NCBI GenBank assembly: GCA_963840245.1
Contig: CAWIYI010000024.1
Span: forward strand, 1-64,000
Direction of reading: 5' to 3'
DNA: 64,000 bases
Source of the DNA: Bog-473 sp963840245
Lineage (GTDB): Bacteria; Actinomycetota; Acidimicrobiia; Acidimicrobiales; RAAP-2
The notes beneath the pieces were generated by a model that saw only the letters and a program-made list of their open reading frames with translations, did no database searches and was not told where the DNA came from. The stretch's first letter is position 1, and each line of letters begins with the position of its first letter. The position numbers and the translations under genes are program-made. Shown one piece after another: positions 43,818 to 55,563 of the stretch.

Positions 43818-44122
43818 ACGAGTAGGTCTCCAAGCCCTCGGCCGATTAGTACCGGTCGGCTGAATGCATTGCTGCACTTACACCTCCGGCCTATCAACGT
43901 GGTCGTCTAGCCACGGGCCTTACCAGGTTAACCCTGTGGGAGATTTCATCTCGAAACGGGCTTCGCACTTAGATGCTTTCAGCGCTTATCCCACCCGTAG
44001 GTCGCAAACCAGCCGTGCCCTTGGCAGGACAACTGGCACACGAGAGCTACGTCCGTCCCGGTCCTCTCGTACTAGGGACAGCCTTTCTCAAATCTCCTAC
44101 GGCTGCATCGGATAGGGACCGA

Positions 44123-44865
44123 CATTCTTGTTACCACCGACCAATCGGCCGGGGGCCAGGACATTTCTGCCTGGCTCTGCATGTCGCCATGCAGATCGGA
44201 CCATATCTTCACGCTCGCAGATCAGCGAGGGTGCTTGGCATATGGTCTCTGAGGATTCTGGATTCTGAGCTCCGGTGAAGCCGTCGGTACCGACCACCAC
44301 CGTTCATCTGAAGAGCTCGAGCGGCGAGCCGTTCGAAGCCTTCAGCCACAAGATGCTCGCCTCCTGCCATCGCTCTCACGATTTCGGCGAAGGTGACGAA
44401 CTCCTCTTGTTTGCAGCTCAGTAACGGGTTTCGTTCGAAGAAGGGAATCACTCTTTCGAGCAGATCCTGCCGTCGACGGACGACCATCACAAACGTGTGG
44501 TCGTCCGAGTGTCGATGGTTCTCACGGAGTGATCCGCAACCCAGGAGCTCCCGGGCCAGGTCCAAGACCTTGACTCGAGATACATCCTGGCTAATCCGAA
44601 ACTCCGGTACGAGTTGCCATCCGCATCTCGTACAGGCGTTCCTTTGGATCGCCACGTGAAAGCATCCTTCTCCGTCTACAAAACCGGCTATGTACGACTC
44701 CAGCCTTTCCTGCTGATTGACCGCACCTGTCGCATTGTCACTGCCCTCTTTGTCCATGACCGCATCGTACGAAGCGGATGTCTCACGACCTCTAGAGAGC
44801 GAGTAGCGCAGGATTCATACGGTGTTTCCAGCAAATAGCCAAGTTTATAGACAGCGCGTATGTCC
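44123..44865 (-). ncRNA. Group I intron C in 23S rRNA, after U2604
   Basis: 743 bases between GTGAGACAGT and TCGGTCCC of 23S. The 5' exon AGACAGU pairs with an internal guide GCUGUCU (plus-strand 44849-44855), placing a U-G wobble exactly at the splice site. The last intron base is G. The conserved core is visible on the minus strand: a Q-like AATCAGCAGGAAAG (overlapping 44705-44720), an R element TCAGAGACCATATG (44239-44252) and an S element GAAGATATGGTCC (44198-44210). The R and S strands can form P7. The intron holds an intact endonuclease gene. Confidence 0.88.
44209..44757 (-). CDS. LAGLIDADG homing endonuclease of intron C
   Basis: Intact 182-aa protein, start ATG 44757. One LAGLIDADG motif is present, SYIAGFVDGEGCFHV near residue 20, so it should act as a homodimer. 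Further family features are FRISQDVSRVKVLDLARELLGCGSL, FVMVVRRRQDLLERVIPFFERNPL and a C-terminal ILRDHMPSTLADL. The N-terminal NQQER is encoded by the ribozyme Q element and the C-terminal ILRDHMP by the R element, so the gene extends into the catalytic core on both sides. It probably cuts intronless 23S genes at the U2604 site and may assist splicing. Confidence 0.88.
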   Translation of the reverse strand: MDKEGSDNATGAVNQQERLESYIAGFVDGEGCFHVAIQRNACTRCGWQLVPEFRISQDVSRVKVLDLARELLGCGSLRENHRHSDDHTFVMVVRRRQDLLERVIPFFERNPLLSCKQEEFVTFAEIVRAMAGGEHLVAEGFERLAARALQMNGGGRYRRLHRSSESRILRDHMPSTLADLRA

Positions 44866-44899
44866 ACTGTCTCACGACGTTCTAAACCCAGCTCGCGTA

Positions 44900-44935
<36 letters not shown>

Positions 44936-44936
44936 G

Positions 44937-44982
<46 letters not shown>

Positions 44983-45201
44983 TCCCGTCGATATGGACTC
45001 TTGGGGAAGATGAGCCTGTTATCCCCGGGGTACCTTTTATCCGTTGAGCAACGGCGCTTCCATAAGCAACCGCTGGATCACTATGCCCTGCTTTCGCACC
45101 TGCTCGACTTGTAGGTCTCGCAGTCAAGCTCCCTTTTGCCATTGCACTCGACAGCTGATTGCCAACCAGCCTGAGGGAACCTTTGGGCGCCTCCGTTACA
45201 T

Positions 45202-45233
<32 letters not shown>

Positions 45234-45491
45234 ACCTGACGCTGTTCCTGATCCGGATCACGGACCGAGGTTAGAGTCCCGGCACTAAAAGGGTGGTATT
45301 TCAAGGTTGACTCCACACTGGCTAGCGCCAATGCTTCAAAGTCTCCCACCTATCCTACACAAATAGTACCAAAACTCAACATCAAGCTGTAGTAAAGGTC
45401 CACGGGGTCTTTCCGTCCTGATGCAGCTAACGAGCATCTTTACTCGTACTTCAATTTCGCCGGGTCTGTGGTTGAGACAGTAGGAAAGTCG

Positions 45492-46318
<827 letters not shown>

Positions 46319-46338
46319 ACCTTAGGACCGTTATAGTT
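46319..46338 (-). other. 20-base 23S exon between introns A and B
   Basis: These 20 bases are residues 1912-1931 of 23S rRNA (E. coli numbering from memory): the loop and 3' strand of helix 69 and the strand after it. They are flanked on both sides by group I introns. The exon matches the universal sequence exactly. Confidence 0.88.
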
Positions 46339-46872
46339 CACCGAATCCCCATGTCGCCATGAGGTGTGGACCATATCTTCATCCCTCTGCTTCATAGAGG
46401 GAGCTCTGCATATGGCCTCTGAGGATTCCCAGTTCCTCAACGTCGCGATGACTCTCTTCATCGCTACGCCGACGCTTTCCTCCCCGGTTCATCGGAGCCC
46501 TCCCTCAACGAGAGGACTTGCTCAACTGCCCGAGACTGAAAGATGCCGGCCTGACAGGACAAGTTCAGTGATCGTGCGGAAGACCGCGAAGTCTCCACGG
46601 TCACGCTCTCGACGGATGGGGACGTTGAAGCTTCCCTCACCATCGACGAATCCGGCCACCCAGTTGCCCAGGTCGCTTGGGATCCGATCCAGCCAGTTAG
46701 AGGAACAGGGTCTTTCCTGCTGATTGTCCGCACCGGACGGATTTTCACTTTCCACGCCACCAGCCCATCAAATGGGTGTGACACGGATGAGTACCGCCGG
46801 ATACTCGGAGTTTCCAGCATTTAGCAGAGTTTGTTTCAAGGGATTACTCCCCTGAAGCCGCAACTTGTGCTT
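46339..46872 (-). ncRNA. Group I intron A in 23S rRNA, after U1911
   Basis: 534 bases between GGCGGCCGT and AACTATAACGG. The 5' exon GGCCGU pairs with a guide GCGGCU (plus-strand 46856-46861), giving a U-G pair at the splice site, and the last intron base is G. The Q-like element is at 46712-46731, R (TCAGAGGCCATATG) at 46409-46422 and S (GAAGATATGGTCC) at 46368-46380. The intron is shorter than B and C because its endonuclease gene is decayed. The segment 46777-46820 matches 46207-46250 of intron B at 42 of 44 bases. Confidence 0.87.
46398..46755 (-). pseudogene. Decayed LAGLIDADG endonuclease gene in intron A
   Basis: A frame from about 46755 reads ESENPSGADNQQERP, then GNWVAGFVDGEGSFNVPIRRERDRGDF, a clear single LAGLIDADG motif, and stops at 46522 after 77 residues. 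Only a short remnant separates it from the R element, where the other two introns still encode 90-110 more residues. The DNA-binding half has therefore been lost, mostly by deletion. The intron core around it is preserved, so splicing may persist without mobility. Confidence 0.75.
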
Positions 46873-47737
46873 ACGGCCGCCGTTTACCGGGGCTTAGGTT
46901 CAGAGCTTCGTCCGAAGACTAACCCTTCCCCGTAACCTTCCGGCACCGGGCAGGCGTCAGAGCGTATACATCGTCTTACGACTTCGCACGCTCCTGTGTT
47001 TTTAGTAAACAGTCGCTTTCCCCAATTCTCTGCGGCCCCCTCGGGCATCAGGACGCAAGGTCCATCACCCTGTCGGGGCCCTCCTTCTCCCGAAGTTACG
47101 GAGGAATTTTGCCGAGTTCCTTAACCACAGTTCTCCCGATCGCCTTGGTATTCTCTACCCGCCCACCTGTGTTGGTTTGGGGTACGGGTACCGTGTCAGC
47201 TCGCTAGAAGTTTTTCTAGGCAGCATAGAATCAGTGACTTCGCCTGGAATGGCTCGGCATCGCGTCTCAGGATTTACAGGATCCGGATTTACCTAGATCC
47301 CTCCCTACACGCTTACCCCAGGACAACCAACGCCTGGGCTCACCTATCTTCCTGCGTCGCTCCTTTGCTATCCGCCCCAGGGTTTGTCGGCTCGACCCGA
47401 AGGTCATCCCCTTAGTACCCCTGGCTTGGAATGGGCGCGGACACGGTAGTACTGGAATATCAACCAGTTGTGCATCGACTACGCCTCTCGGCCTCGCCTT
47501 AGCTCCCGACTTACCCTGGGAGGATTAGCCTTCCCCAGGAACCCTTGGGCTTACGGCGGAGGAGTTTCTCACTCCTCTCTCGCTACTCATACCAGCATTC
47601 GCACTCGACCACGCTCCACGACGGTTCACACCACCGCTTCTCTGCGAGATCGACGCTCCCCTACCACTCCCGTCCAAAGACGGAAATCCGCGGCTTCGGC
47701 TCTTGACTTGAGCCCCGTTACATTATCCGCGCAGGAC

Positions 47738-47768
<31 letters not shown>

Positions 47769-47769
47769 T

Positions 47770-47806
<37 letters not shown>

Positions 47807-48198
47807 TTGCGTTCCCACATCGTTTTCCACTTAGTCAAGAATTTGGGGCCTTAGCCGGCGGTCTGGGCTGTTTCCCTTTCGACCAACGAAGCTCATCCCT
47901 CGTGGTCTCACTGCCGGGTTCTAGAGCATCGGCATTCGGAGTTTAGTTGGGGTCAGTAAGCTTGTAGGCCCCCTAGCCCATCCAGTGCTCTACCTCCGAT
48001 GCTGAACACCCGACGCTGCACCTAAATGCATTTCGGGGAGAACCAGCTATCACCGAGTTTGATTGGCCTTTCACCCCTTGCCACAGGTCATCCCCCCAGT
48101 TTTCAACCTAGGTGGGTTCGGCCCTCCACGAAGTCTTACCTTCGCTTCAGCCTGCCCATGGCAAGCTCACTCGGCTTCGGGTCTACAGCATGCGACTC

Positions 48199-48231
<33 letters not shown>

Positions 48232-48417
48232 ACCCATCGCTGGTTAACCTCGCCACACACCGTAACTCGCTGGCTCATTCTTCAAAAGGCACGCCATCAC
48301 GGCTGACATCCACCATGTGTCACCAATCTCACCCGAAGGGATCATGGCAACGGTGGAGCAACGACGCTTTGACTGTTTGTAAGCCAACGGTTTCAGGTAC
48401 TATTTCACTCCCCTCCC

Positions 48418-48465
<48 letters not shown>

Positions 48466-48998
48466 CTAAGAGTACTTAGCCTTACCAGATGGTCCTGGCA
48501 GATTCACGCCGGCTTTCCCGGATCCGGCGCTACTCGGGTGTTCAAGCGGAGTCCAATGCGTTTCGTGTACGGGACCATTACCCTCTTTGGTTCAGCTTTC
48601 CTGACTGATTCCACTAGACACTGGATTTGTAACTCCGTGACAGGTCTGGTGCCCCGTCTCTCGAATCCCACAACCCCATACCGGCAACGCCACCAGGCTT
48701 TACCACCGGCACGGTTTAGGCTCTTCCCGTTTCGCTCGCCGCTACTCAGGGAGTCACTGTTGTTTTCCTCTCCTCGGGTTACTTAGATGTTTCAATTCAC
48801 CCGGTTCCCTCGCCCCGCCCTATACATTCAGGCGGGTGTAACACCTCATGACAGGTGTTGGGTTGCCCCATTCGGATATCCACGGATCGACGCTAGGTAG
48901 ACAGCTTCCCGTGGCTTTTCGCAGTCGCCCACGTCCTTCTTCGGCTTTAGGCGCCAAGGCATTCACCGTTGGCTCTTTGTAGCTTGGAGAACAAAGAT

Positions 48999-49017
48999 GC
49001 TCGTGCTCGCTTTGGAA
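48999..49017 (-). repeat. 5' strand of 23S rRNA processing stem
   Basis: GCTCGTGCTCGCTTTGGAA, the exact complement of 43799-43817. It lies 12 bases upstream of the inferred 23S 5' end. Confidence 0.85.
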
Positions 49018-49273
49018 TTCTCAAGGGGCTGCACAGCGCACGCCGGGGTCGGGAACCACGCTGCACCAGAACAGCTGCGCAGCGGGACAACACCCGACCG
49101 GGGCACGCACGGGGTGCGTGGTCACCGCCGGCACACGAAGACGCGGGCACGAGAGCAGGAAGGACGCCCGGGCTCGAGGAGCTCCCGAAGGGCTCGACTC
49201 AACACGGGCACTGACCCGCCCCCGGGCTCGCACGAGCACCAGAGGGACGTCACCGGGATCGACCCGAAGGGCC

Positions 49274-49299
49274 GCTCCCTCAAAACGGAATAGTGAGAG
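49274..49299 (-). repeat. 3' strand of 16S rRNA processing stem
   Basis: This 26-base segment is complementary at 24 positions to 51192-51217 upstream of the 16S gene, with a core of CAAAACGGAATAGTGAGAG. Together they close the 16S precursor into a loop for RNase III processing. Confidence 0.85.
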
Positions 49300-49474
49300 T
49301 TCCGGTCGTTCCCGTAGGGACCGATCCGTGAATGACGGGCTCCGACTCCCGTGCTCGCCGCAAAAGCGGCTCACACAAGGTGTCAAAGGCGGACATTCAT
49401 CTGCCGGTATACGAGAGCGCTCGAGTAGCCAGTGTTCAACTGGGTAGTGGTCAGCATGGATAGCTGACAGCACT

Positions 49475-51004
<1,530 letters not shown>

Positions 51005-51191
51005 GACTTACGTTCAGCCCGGTCCCAAAAGGGACAGGACCTCCCGAAAATCAGAGAGTCACCATAGTTTGACTCGAACTATTAGTAACCACAGACCTTT
51101 TCACCCAGAGGGTTCCGAGGCCTGCGTAATGCTTAATTGACGTACAACCCATCCGTTTGAGTCCGGATGAATTGCCCGCACTGGCTTTTGG

Positions 51192-51217
51192 CTCTCACTA
51201 TTCCGTTTTCAAGGAGC
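51192..51217 (-). repeat. 5' strand of 16S rRNA processing stem
   Basis: It starts CTCTCACTATTCCGTTTT and pairs with 49274-49299 at 24 of 26 positions. It lies about 190 bases upstream of the mature 16S 5' end. Confidence 0.85.
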
Positions 51218-51348
51218 GACCGGGCACACACCAGTCCAGCCGGTGTTGGTGCCGGGTGTGCCAAAGGACTGTTCCGGACGAATTGCTTCGCCGGAGAGTC
51301 TCCTTCGGCTGCCGGAGGGCCTTGGGGGGCCGTTCCGACGGGAGTGTC

Positions 51349-51377
51349 ACCCTAGCAGACACGCAACACAGCGTCAA
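51349..51377 (-). promoter_or_regulatory. Putative rRNA operon promoter
   Basis: On the minus strand TTGACG (51372-51377) and TAGGGT (51349-51354) are separated by exactly 17 bases, a good vegetative sigma-factor promoter. It is about 130 bases upstream of the 16S processing stem and there is no gene between. The TAGGGT -10 box is common at actinobacterial rrn promoters. Confidence 0.7.
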
Positions 51378-51776
51378 CGCGTCGCAGGGACCGAGGACGA
51401 CCGGGCGGTGACCCGGGGCCAGACCTCGGCGACTCATCGTAGCGGGACACCCGCCGCCCGCGACGGATGCCCGCCCGAACAGACCGGTCTTCGCCTCAAC
51501 GGAGGTTGCCGCACCAAGTGGTGGCATGCGGGGGGCCGCCAGCCCCTCCGCATGCCACCCGGTGCTCGAAGCTCAACGGGCTTTCCGCTCCCTCCCTGTC
51601 GCCAACCAGGCCCCTCTCTGGGGAGCGTGCACTGCCTGCTGATGCCCTCGATCAACCGCATGTCACCACGATGCGATGCCTGCATGATGGACCCTCGTTG
51701 TTGCATCGTCGTGACACGGCGATGACATCGGCTCGGTGCCCGTTTCGCCTCCTCAGGGAACCTCGGCGTCGTCCGC
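51378..51776. other. Intergenic region between rrn promoter and mpg
   Basis: About 400 bases without a supported gene. It contains an 11-bp perfect inverted repeat, GTGGCATGCGG at 51521-51531 and CCGCATGCCAC at 51548-51558, with a 16-base loop. It lies downstream of the glycosylase stop on the same strand and may be its transcription terminator, although there is no T-run. Confidence 0.5.
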
Positions 51777-52390
51777 TCACGGCCGGGAGACCGACGGACT
51801 GCCCGGCACCCAGAAGCGCCAGCGTCTCTCCGTCGCCTCCCTGATGCCGATCCGAGGTCCCGCGGCCCGGACGCCGGGGAGGCGGTGTCCCGTCCTCCAC
51901 GCAGCCGCACGACGTCGGGGTCGGGGGTCGCCCCCGCACGCCGCCGGCCGGGCAGCAGGTCCGCCCCGTTGTCGTCACCCGTGATGCCGAGGGCCTGGCA
52001 GAGCTTGGCCGGGCCGTTGCAGAGGTCGCGCTCGTGCCGGGCGGCCGGCCGGGCCTCCCACATCTGCGCCACCCCCGCCGTCGGCTCGAGGGCGCGCACG
52101 AGCACCGCGGCCGCCTCGCCCTCGGGCCCGCACACGACGTTGGCGCACCAGTGCATGCCGTAGGTGAAGTACACGTAGAGGTACCCGGGCGGGCCGAACA
52201 TGACCGCCGTCCGGGGTGTCAGGCCCCGGTAGGCGTGCGAGGCGGCGTCGTTGGCGCCGTGGTACGCCTCGACCTCCACAATGCGACCGGCCCGCTCGCC
52301 ACGCACCAGCACCTTGTTCAGCAGCCAGGGGGCGAGCGCGACCGGATTGCCCTCCAGGTCCGACCGTCGCACCGCGCCACCCTGGCTCAC
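51777..52390 (-). CDS. 3-methyladenine DNA glycosylase (AAG/Mpg family, frameshift)
   Basis: Base-excision repair glycosylase, about 204 codons, from GTG 52390 (the adjacent GTG at 52393 is also possible). It reads LAPWLLNKVLVRGERAGRIVEVEAYHGANDAASHAYRGLTPRTAVMFG, which includes the VEVEAY motif with the catalytic Glu and the H-x-Y/RG-T-R motif. YLYVYFTYGMHWCANVV, VLVRALEPTAG and LCNGPAKLCQALGIT follow, typical of the AAG fold. The frame breaks at about 51880; afterwards GPRIGIREATERRWRFWVPGSPSVS is the expected C-terminus. Confidence 0.9.
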
Positions 52391-52434
52391 CACGGCGCCC
52401 CCGTGCCACCCGGAGAGGTGGCACGGCGCGTCGC

Positions 52435-53943
52435 TCAGATCGGCGTGGGCGTCCCCGGGCGGCGGGGGGTGCCCGGCGCGGGCGCCCGGACGCGTGCGGC
52501 GGCAGCGCGGCGCGCGCGTGCACGAGCGCTGCCATGCGGCACCCCCGCGCCGGCAGCCATCCGGCTCAACAGCGACAGCTCGTCCACCATGGCCCGCGTC
52601 AGACCCGGCAGGTCGGGCACGGCGTTGGCGCACGCGTTGACGCCCACGAAGAGGGAGTTGAGGTAGCTCTGCACCGTGACGTTCACCGCCACCCCGTCGA
52701 TCACCGGTCCGAGCGGGTAGACGGCCCGCAGCTCCATGCCCGCGAAGTAGAGCGGCGAGTTCGGACCGGGCACGTTGGAGACCATCAGGTTGCCCGGGCG
52801 CAGCTTGCGGAGCACGCCCGAGCGCACGCCGAGCTGGATCATCGGCTTGGCCACGGCGGCAGGCAGGGCCTCGGTCAGCAGGGTCGCCATGGGGCCGTAC
52901 CCGACGGCACGCTCCTGCCCCTTGCACGAAGCGCTGGCCGCCGTCACCGTCCGCAGGCGCTCCAGCGGCGTCTTTCGGTCGTTGGAGAGCGGCACGAACA
53001 TGGCCGACAGGTGGTTGCCGAGCACGTCATCGTCCCGCTCGCCGCGCACCGAGACCGGCACGACGGCGACCAACGGGCTGTCGACGTCCTGCCCATGCGC
53101 GGCCAGGTGCGCACGCAGCGCGCCGGAGCAGACAGCGAGCACCACGTCGTTGATCGTCGAACCGAAGCGGGTCCCGAGCGCACGCACCTCCGCCATGTCC
53201 AACTCGGCGAAGGAGACCGCCCGACGAGCGCGCACGGGCGACTCGAAGGTGCCGGGCGCGCCCAGCGGGATGGACACCGGGCCGAGATGATCGTCCACTG
53301 CGCAGCGGGCGAGGCGCACCGCGGTCCGCCCGACTTCGCGCGCCGCTCGGACGCCGCGGATGGGGCTGCGGACGAAGGCCGGGAGCGCGTCGGCCATCAA
53401 CCGGGTCTGCGAAGGCAGGCCGGCCGGGAACCAGGGTGGGCAGGGCTCGGTCACGGCACTGCCCTCGGGGGTGAGGTCGAGCAGCTTGGCCAGCATCTCG
53501 GCGCCGGCCACGCCGTCGATGACGGAATGGTGCACCTTGGCGATCAGCCCGACCATCCCGTCGGCCATCCCCTCGAGGACGTGCATCTCCCAGGGCGGCT
53601 GTTCCGGGGTGAGCGGGCGGCCCATCACCTCTGCGACCTTGGCGCGGAACTCGGCTTCGCCGCCGGGGTTCGGGAGCGCCGTGCGGTGGAGGTGGTTCGC
53701 CAGGTCGAAGTCGGGATCGTCCACCCAGCGCGGATGGTCGAGCCCCAGAGGCACGGGCATCAGCCGGCGCCGGAACGGCTGGAGTGTCGGGATCCGCGTC
53801 TGGAGGACGCCCCTCACGCGCTCGAAGCTGTAGCCGCCACCGAGCGTCGCCGGATCGAAGACGCAGGCGTAGGCGATCTCCATCGGGGTCTCGGGCGTGT
53901 CGGAGTAGATGAACATCGGGTCGATTCCCGTCATCCGCTGCAT
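52435..53943 (-). CDS. Wax ester synthase/diacylglycerol acyltransferase (WS/DGAT)
   Basis: Intact, 502 aa, from ATG 53943. It uses acyl-CoA to esterify diacylglycerol or fatty alcohols, making storage lipid. The catalytic HHxxxDG motif is HHSVIDG at residues 138-144. The second family motif region reads RFGSTINDVVLAVCSGALRAHL, and the C-terminal PLYFAGMELRAVYPLGPVIDGVAVNVTVQSY and SNVPGP stretches are conserved. The C-terminus has an Arg/Ala/Pro-rich tail beyond the usual domain. Actinobacteria often have several such genes. The 219 bases upstream hold no gene. Confidence 0.93.
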   Translation of the reverse strand: MQRMTGIDPMFIYSDTPETPMEIAYACVFDPATLGGGYSFERVRGVLQTRIPTLQPFRRRLMPVPLGLDHPRWVDDPDFDLANHLHRTALPNPGGEAEFRAKVAEVMGRPLTPEQPPWEMHVLEGMADGMVGLIAKVHHSVIDGVAGAEMLAKLLDLTPEGSAVTEPCPPWFPAGLPSQTRLMADALPAFVRSPIRGVRAAREVGRTAVRLARCAVDDHLGPVSIPLGAPGTFESPVRARRAVSFAELDMAEVRALGTRFGSTINDVVLAVCSGALRAHLAAHGQDVDSPLVAVVPVSVRGERDDDVLGNHLSAMFVPLSNDRKTPLERLRTVTAASASCKGQERAVGYGPMATLLTEALPAAVAKPMIQLGVRSGVLRKLRPGNLMVSNVPGPNSPLYFAGMELRAVYPLGPVIDGVAVNVTVQSYLNSLFVGVNACANAVPDLPGLTRAMVDELSLLSRMAAGAGVPHGSARARARRAAAARVRAPAPGTPRRPGTPTPI

Positions 53944-54162
53944 GGCATTTCTCCACGTGGTGAGGGTTTCCGGTGGACTCGGCTCGGGACACCCCGACGG
54001 ACCATCGGACTCCTCGTCGATCTGACTTCCCTCCAGCCTTCACCCGGCACCCGGCCCGCACAACCGTTTGAGGGGATCTTTACGTTCCGTTCACCTGGAC
54101 GGTTCCCTGACATGGGGGTGACCGCCGAAACGACAACCTCCGACGCGGGATTGCCGCGTCGC

Positions 54163-55563
54163 TCAGGCCGGGCCGGAACGCCGCCACTGGGCCAGCCGGG
54201 TCCGGTCCACCTCGCGCCGACGGACGAAGCGCTCCGCCTGTTCGCCGACGGGACTCGGGCCGGCTCCGCCCGGGGTGCGCCGACGGGTCACCGCCACACC
54301 GGGCTCGAGCAGCTCCACGGCGGTCTCACCCAGATCCGGGTGGGCCGCCACCAGCTCGACCAGCGGCACATGGCGCTCCAGCGACTCGCGCACCAGGCCC
54401 CCGATCAGCGCGTGGGCCTGGCGGAAGGGCATGCCCTGCTCGACGAGCATCTCGGCCAGGTCGATGGCCGCTGCGGCCGGCCCGTCCGCCGCGGTCTGCA
54501 TGCGCTCCTCGTTCCACTCCGCCGTCTCGTACACGCCGCGCAACGCGATCAGGGCGCGGGTGACCTGGGCCACGGCGTCGAAGATCGGTTCCTTGTCCTC
54601 CTGCAGGTCGCGGTTGTACGCCAGCGGAAGGCCTTTCAGCGTCACCAGCACGGCGTTGAGGTGGCCGATGAGTCGGCCCGACTTGCCCCGGGCCAGCTCG
54701 GCCACGTCGGGGTTCTTCTTCTGGGGCAGCATCGAGCTGCCGGTGGCGTAGGCGTCGTCGAGCGTGCAGAAACCGAACTCCTCGGTCGACCACAGCACGA
54801 TCTCCTCGCCCATCCGCGACAGGTGGACGCCGAGGAGCGCGAGGTCGAACAGCGACTCCGCCACGAAGTCGCGATCGGACACTGCATCGAGGGAGTTCTC
54901 GAAGCGTCCGTGAAACCCGAGCTCGGCGGCGACGTAGTCCGGGTCGAGCGGCAGCGACGATCCGGCCAGTGCCCCCGCACCGAGGGGAGAGATGTTGAGT
55001 CGGTCGACCGTGGTGAGGAGGCGGTCCACGTCGCGGGCGAGCGCCCATCCGTGGGCCAGCAGGTGGTGGGCCAGCAGCACCGGTTGCGCCCGCTGCATGT
55101 GCGTGTAGCCGGGCAGGTAGACGTCGGCCGCCTCCCGGGCCCGCTGGGCCAGGACGTCCTGCAGCGCCATGATCTCCCCGGCCACGCCCACGAGCGAGCG
55201 GCGGCACCACAGCCGCAGGTCCGTGGCGACCTGGTCGTTGCGACTCCGCCCGGTGTGCAGCTTGGCCCCCACGTCGCCCGCCAGCTCGGTGACGCGGCGC
55301 TCGATGGCGGTGTGGATGTCCTCGTCCCCCGGAGCGAACTCGAAGGCGCCCGTGGCGAACTCCTCCTCCACCATCTCGAGCGCCTCCACCAGGATGGTCA
55401 CCTCGTTGTCGCTGAGGATCCCCGCCTTGCCGAGACCTTTGACGTGCGCCCGCGAACCCGCCAGATCGTCGCTGGCCAGGGCGCGGTCGAAGGGCAGGCT
55501 CACCGTGAATTCCGCCACGGCGTCCGCCATCCCGGCCGATATCCGACCCTCCCAGAGCGTCAA
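54163..55563 (-). CDS. argH: Argininosuccinate lyase
   Basis: Last enzyme of arginine synthesis, splitting argininosuccinate to arginine and fumarate; 466 aa. The start is TTG 55563, chosen because GGAGGAG lies six bases upstream and LTLWEGRI follows (the family begins TLWGGRF). It overlaps the argG stop as TTGA. Motifs: KLHTGRSRNDQVATDLRLW, GYTHMQRAQPVLLAHHLLAH and the fumarase-superfamily signature GSSMLPQKKNPD with the catalytic Ser loop. The active-site region DLQEDKEPIFDA follows. The C-terminal RRREVDRTRLAQWRRSG is slightly extended. It is the last gene of the arg cluster and intact. Confidence 0.95.
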   Translation of the reverse strand: MTLWEGRISAGMADAVAEFTVSLPFDRALASDDLAGSRAHVKGLGKAGILSDNEVTILVEALEMVEEEFATGAFEFAPGDEDIHTAIERRVTELAGDVGAKLHTGRSRNDQVATDLRLWCRRSLVGVAGEIMALQDVLAQRAREAADVYLPGYTHMQRAQPVLLAHHLLAHGWALARDVDRLLTTVDRLNISPLGAGALAGSSLPLDPDYVAAELGFHGRFENSLDAVSDRDFVAESLFDLALLGVHLSRMGEEIVLWSTEEFGFCTLDDAYATGSSMLPQKKNPDVAELARGKSGRLIGHLNAVLVTLKGLPLAYNRDLQEDKEPIFDAVAQVTRALIALRGVYETAEWNEERMQTAADGPAAAAIDLAEMLVEQGMPFRQAHALIGGLVRESLERHVPLVELVAAHPDLGETAVELLEPGVAVTRRRTPGGAGPSPVGEQAERFVRRREVDRTRLAQWRRSGPA

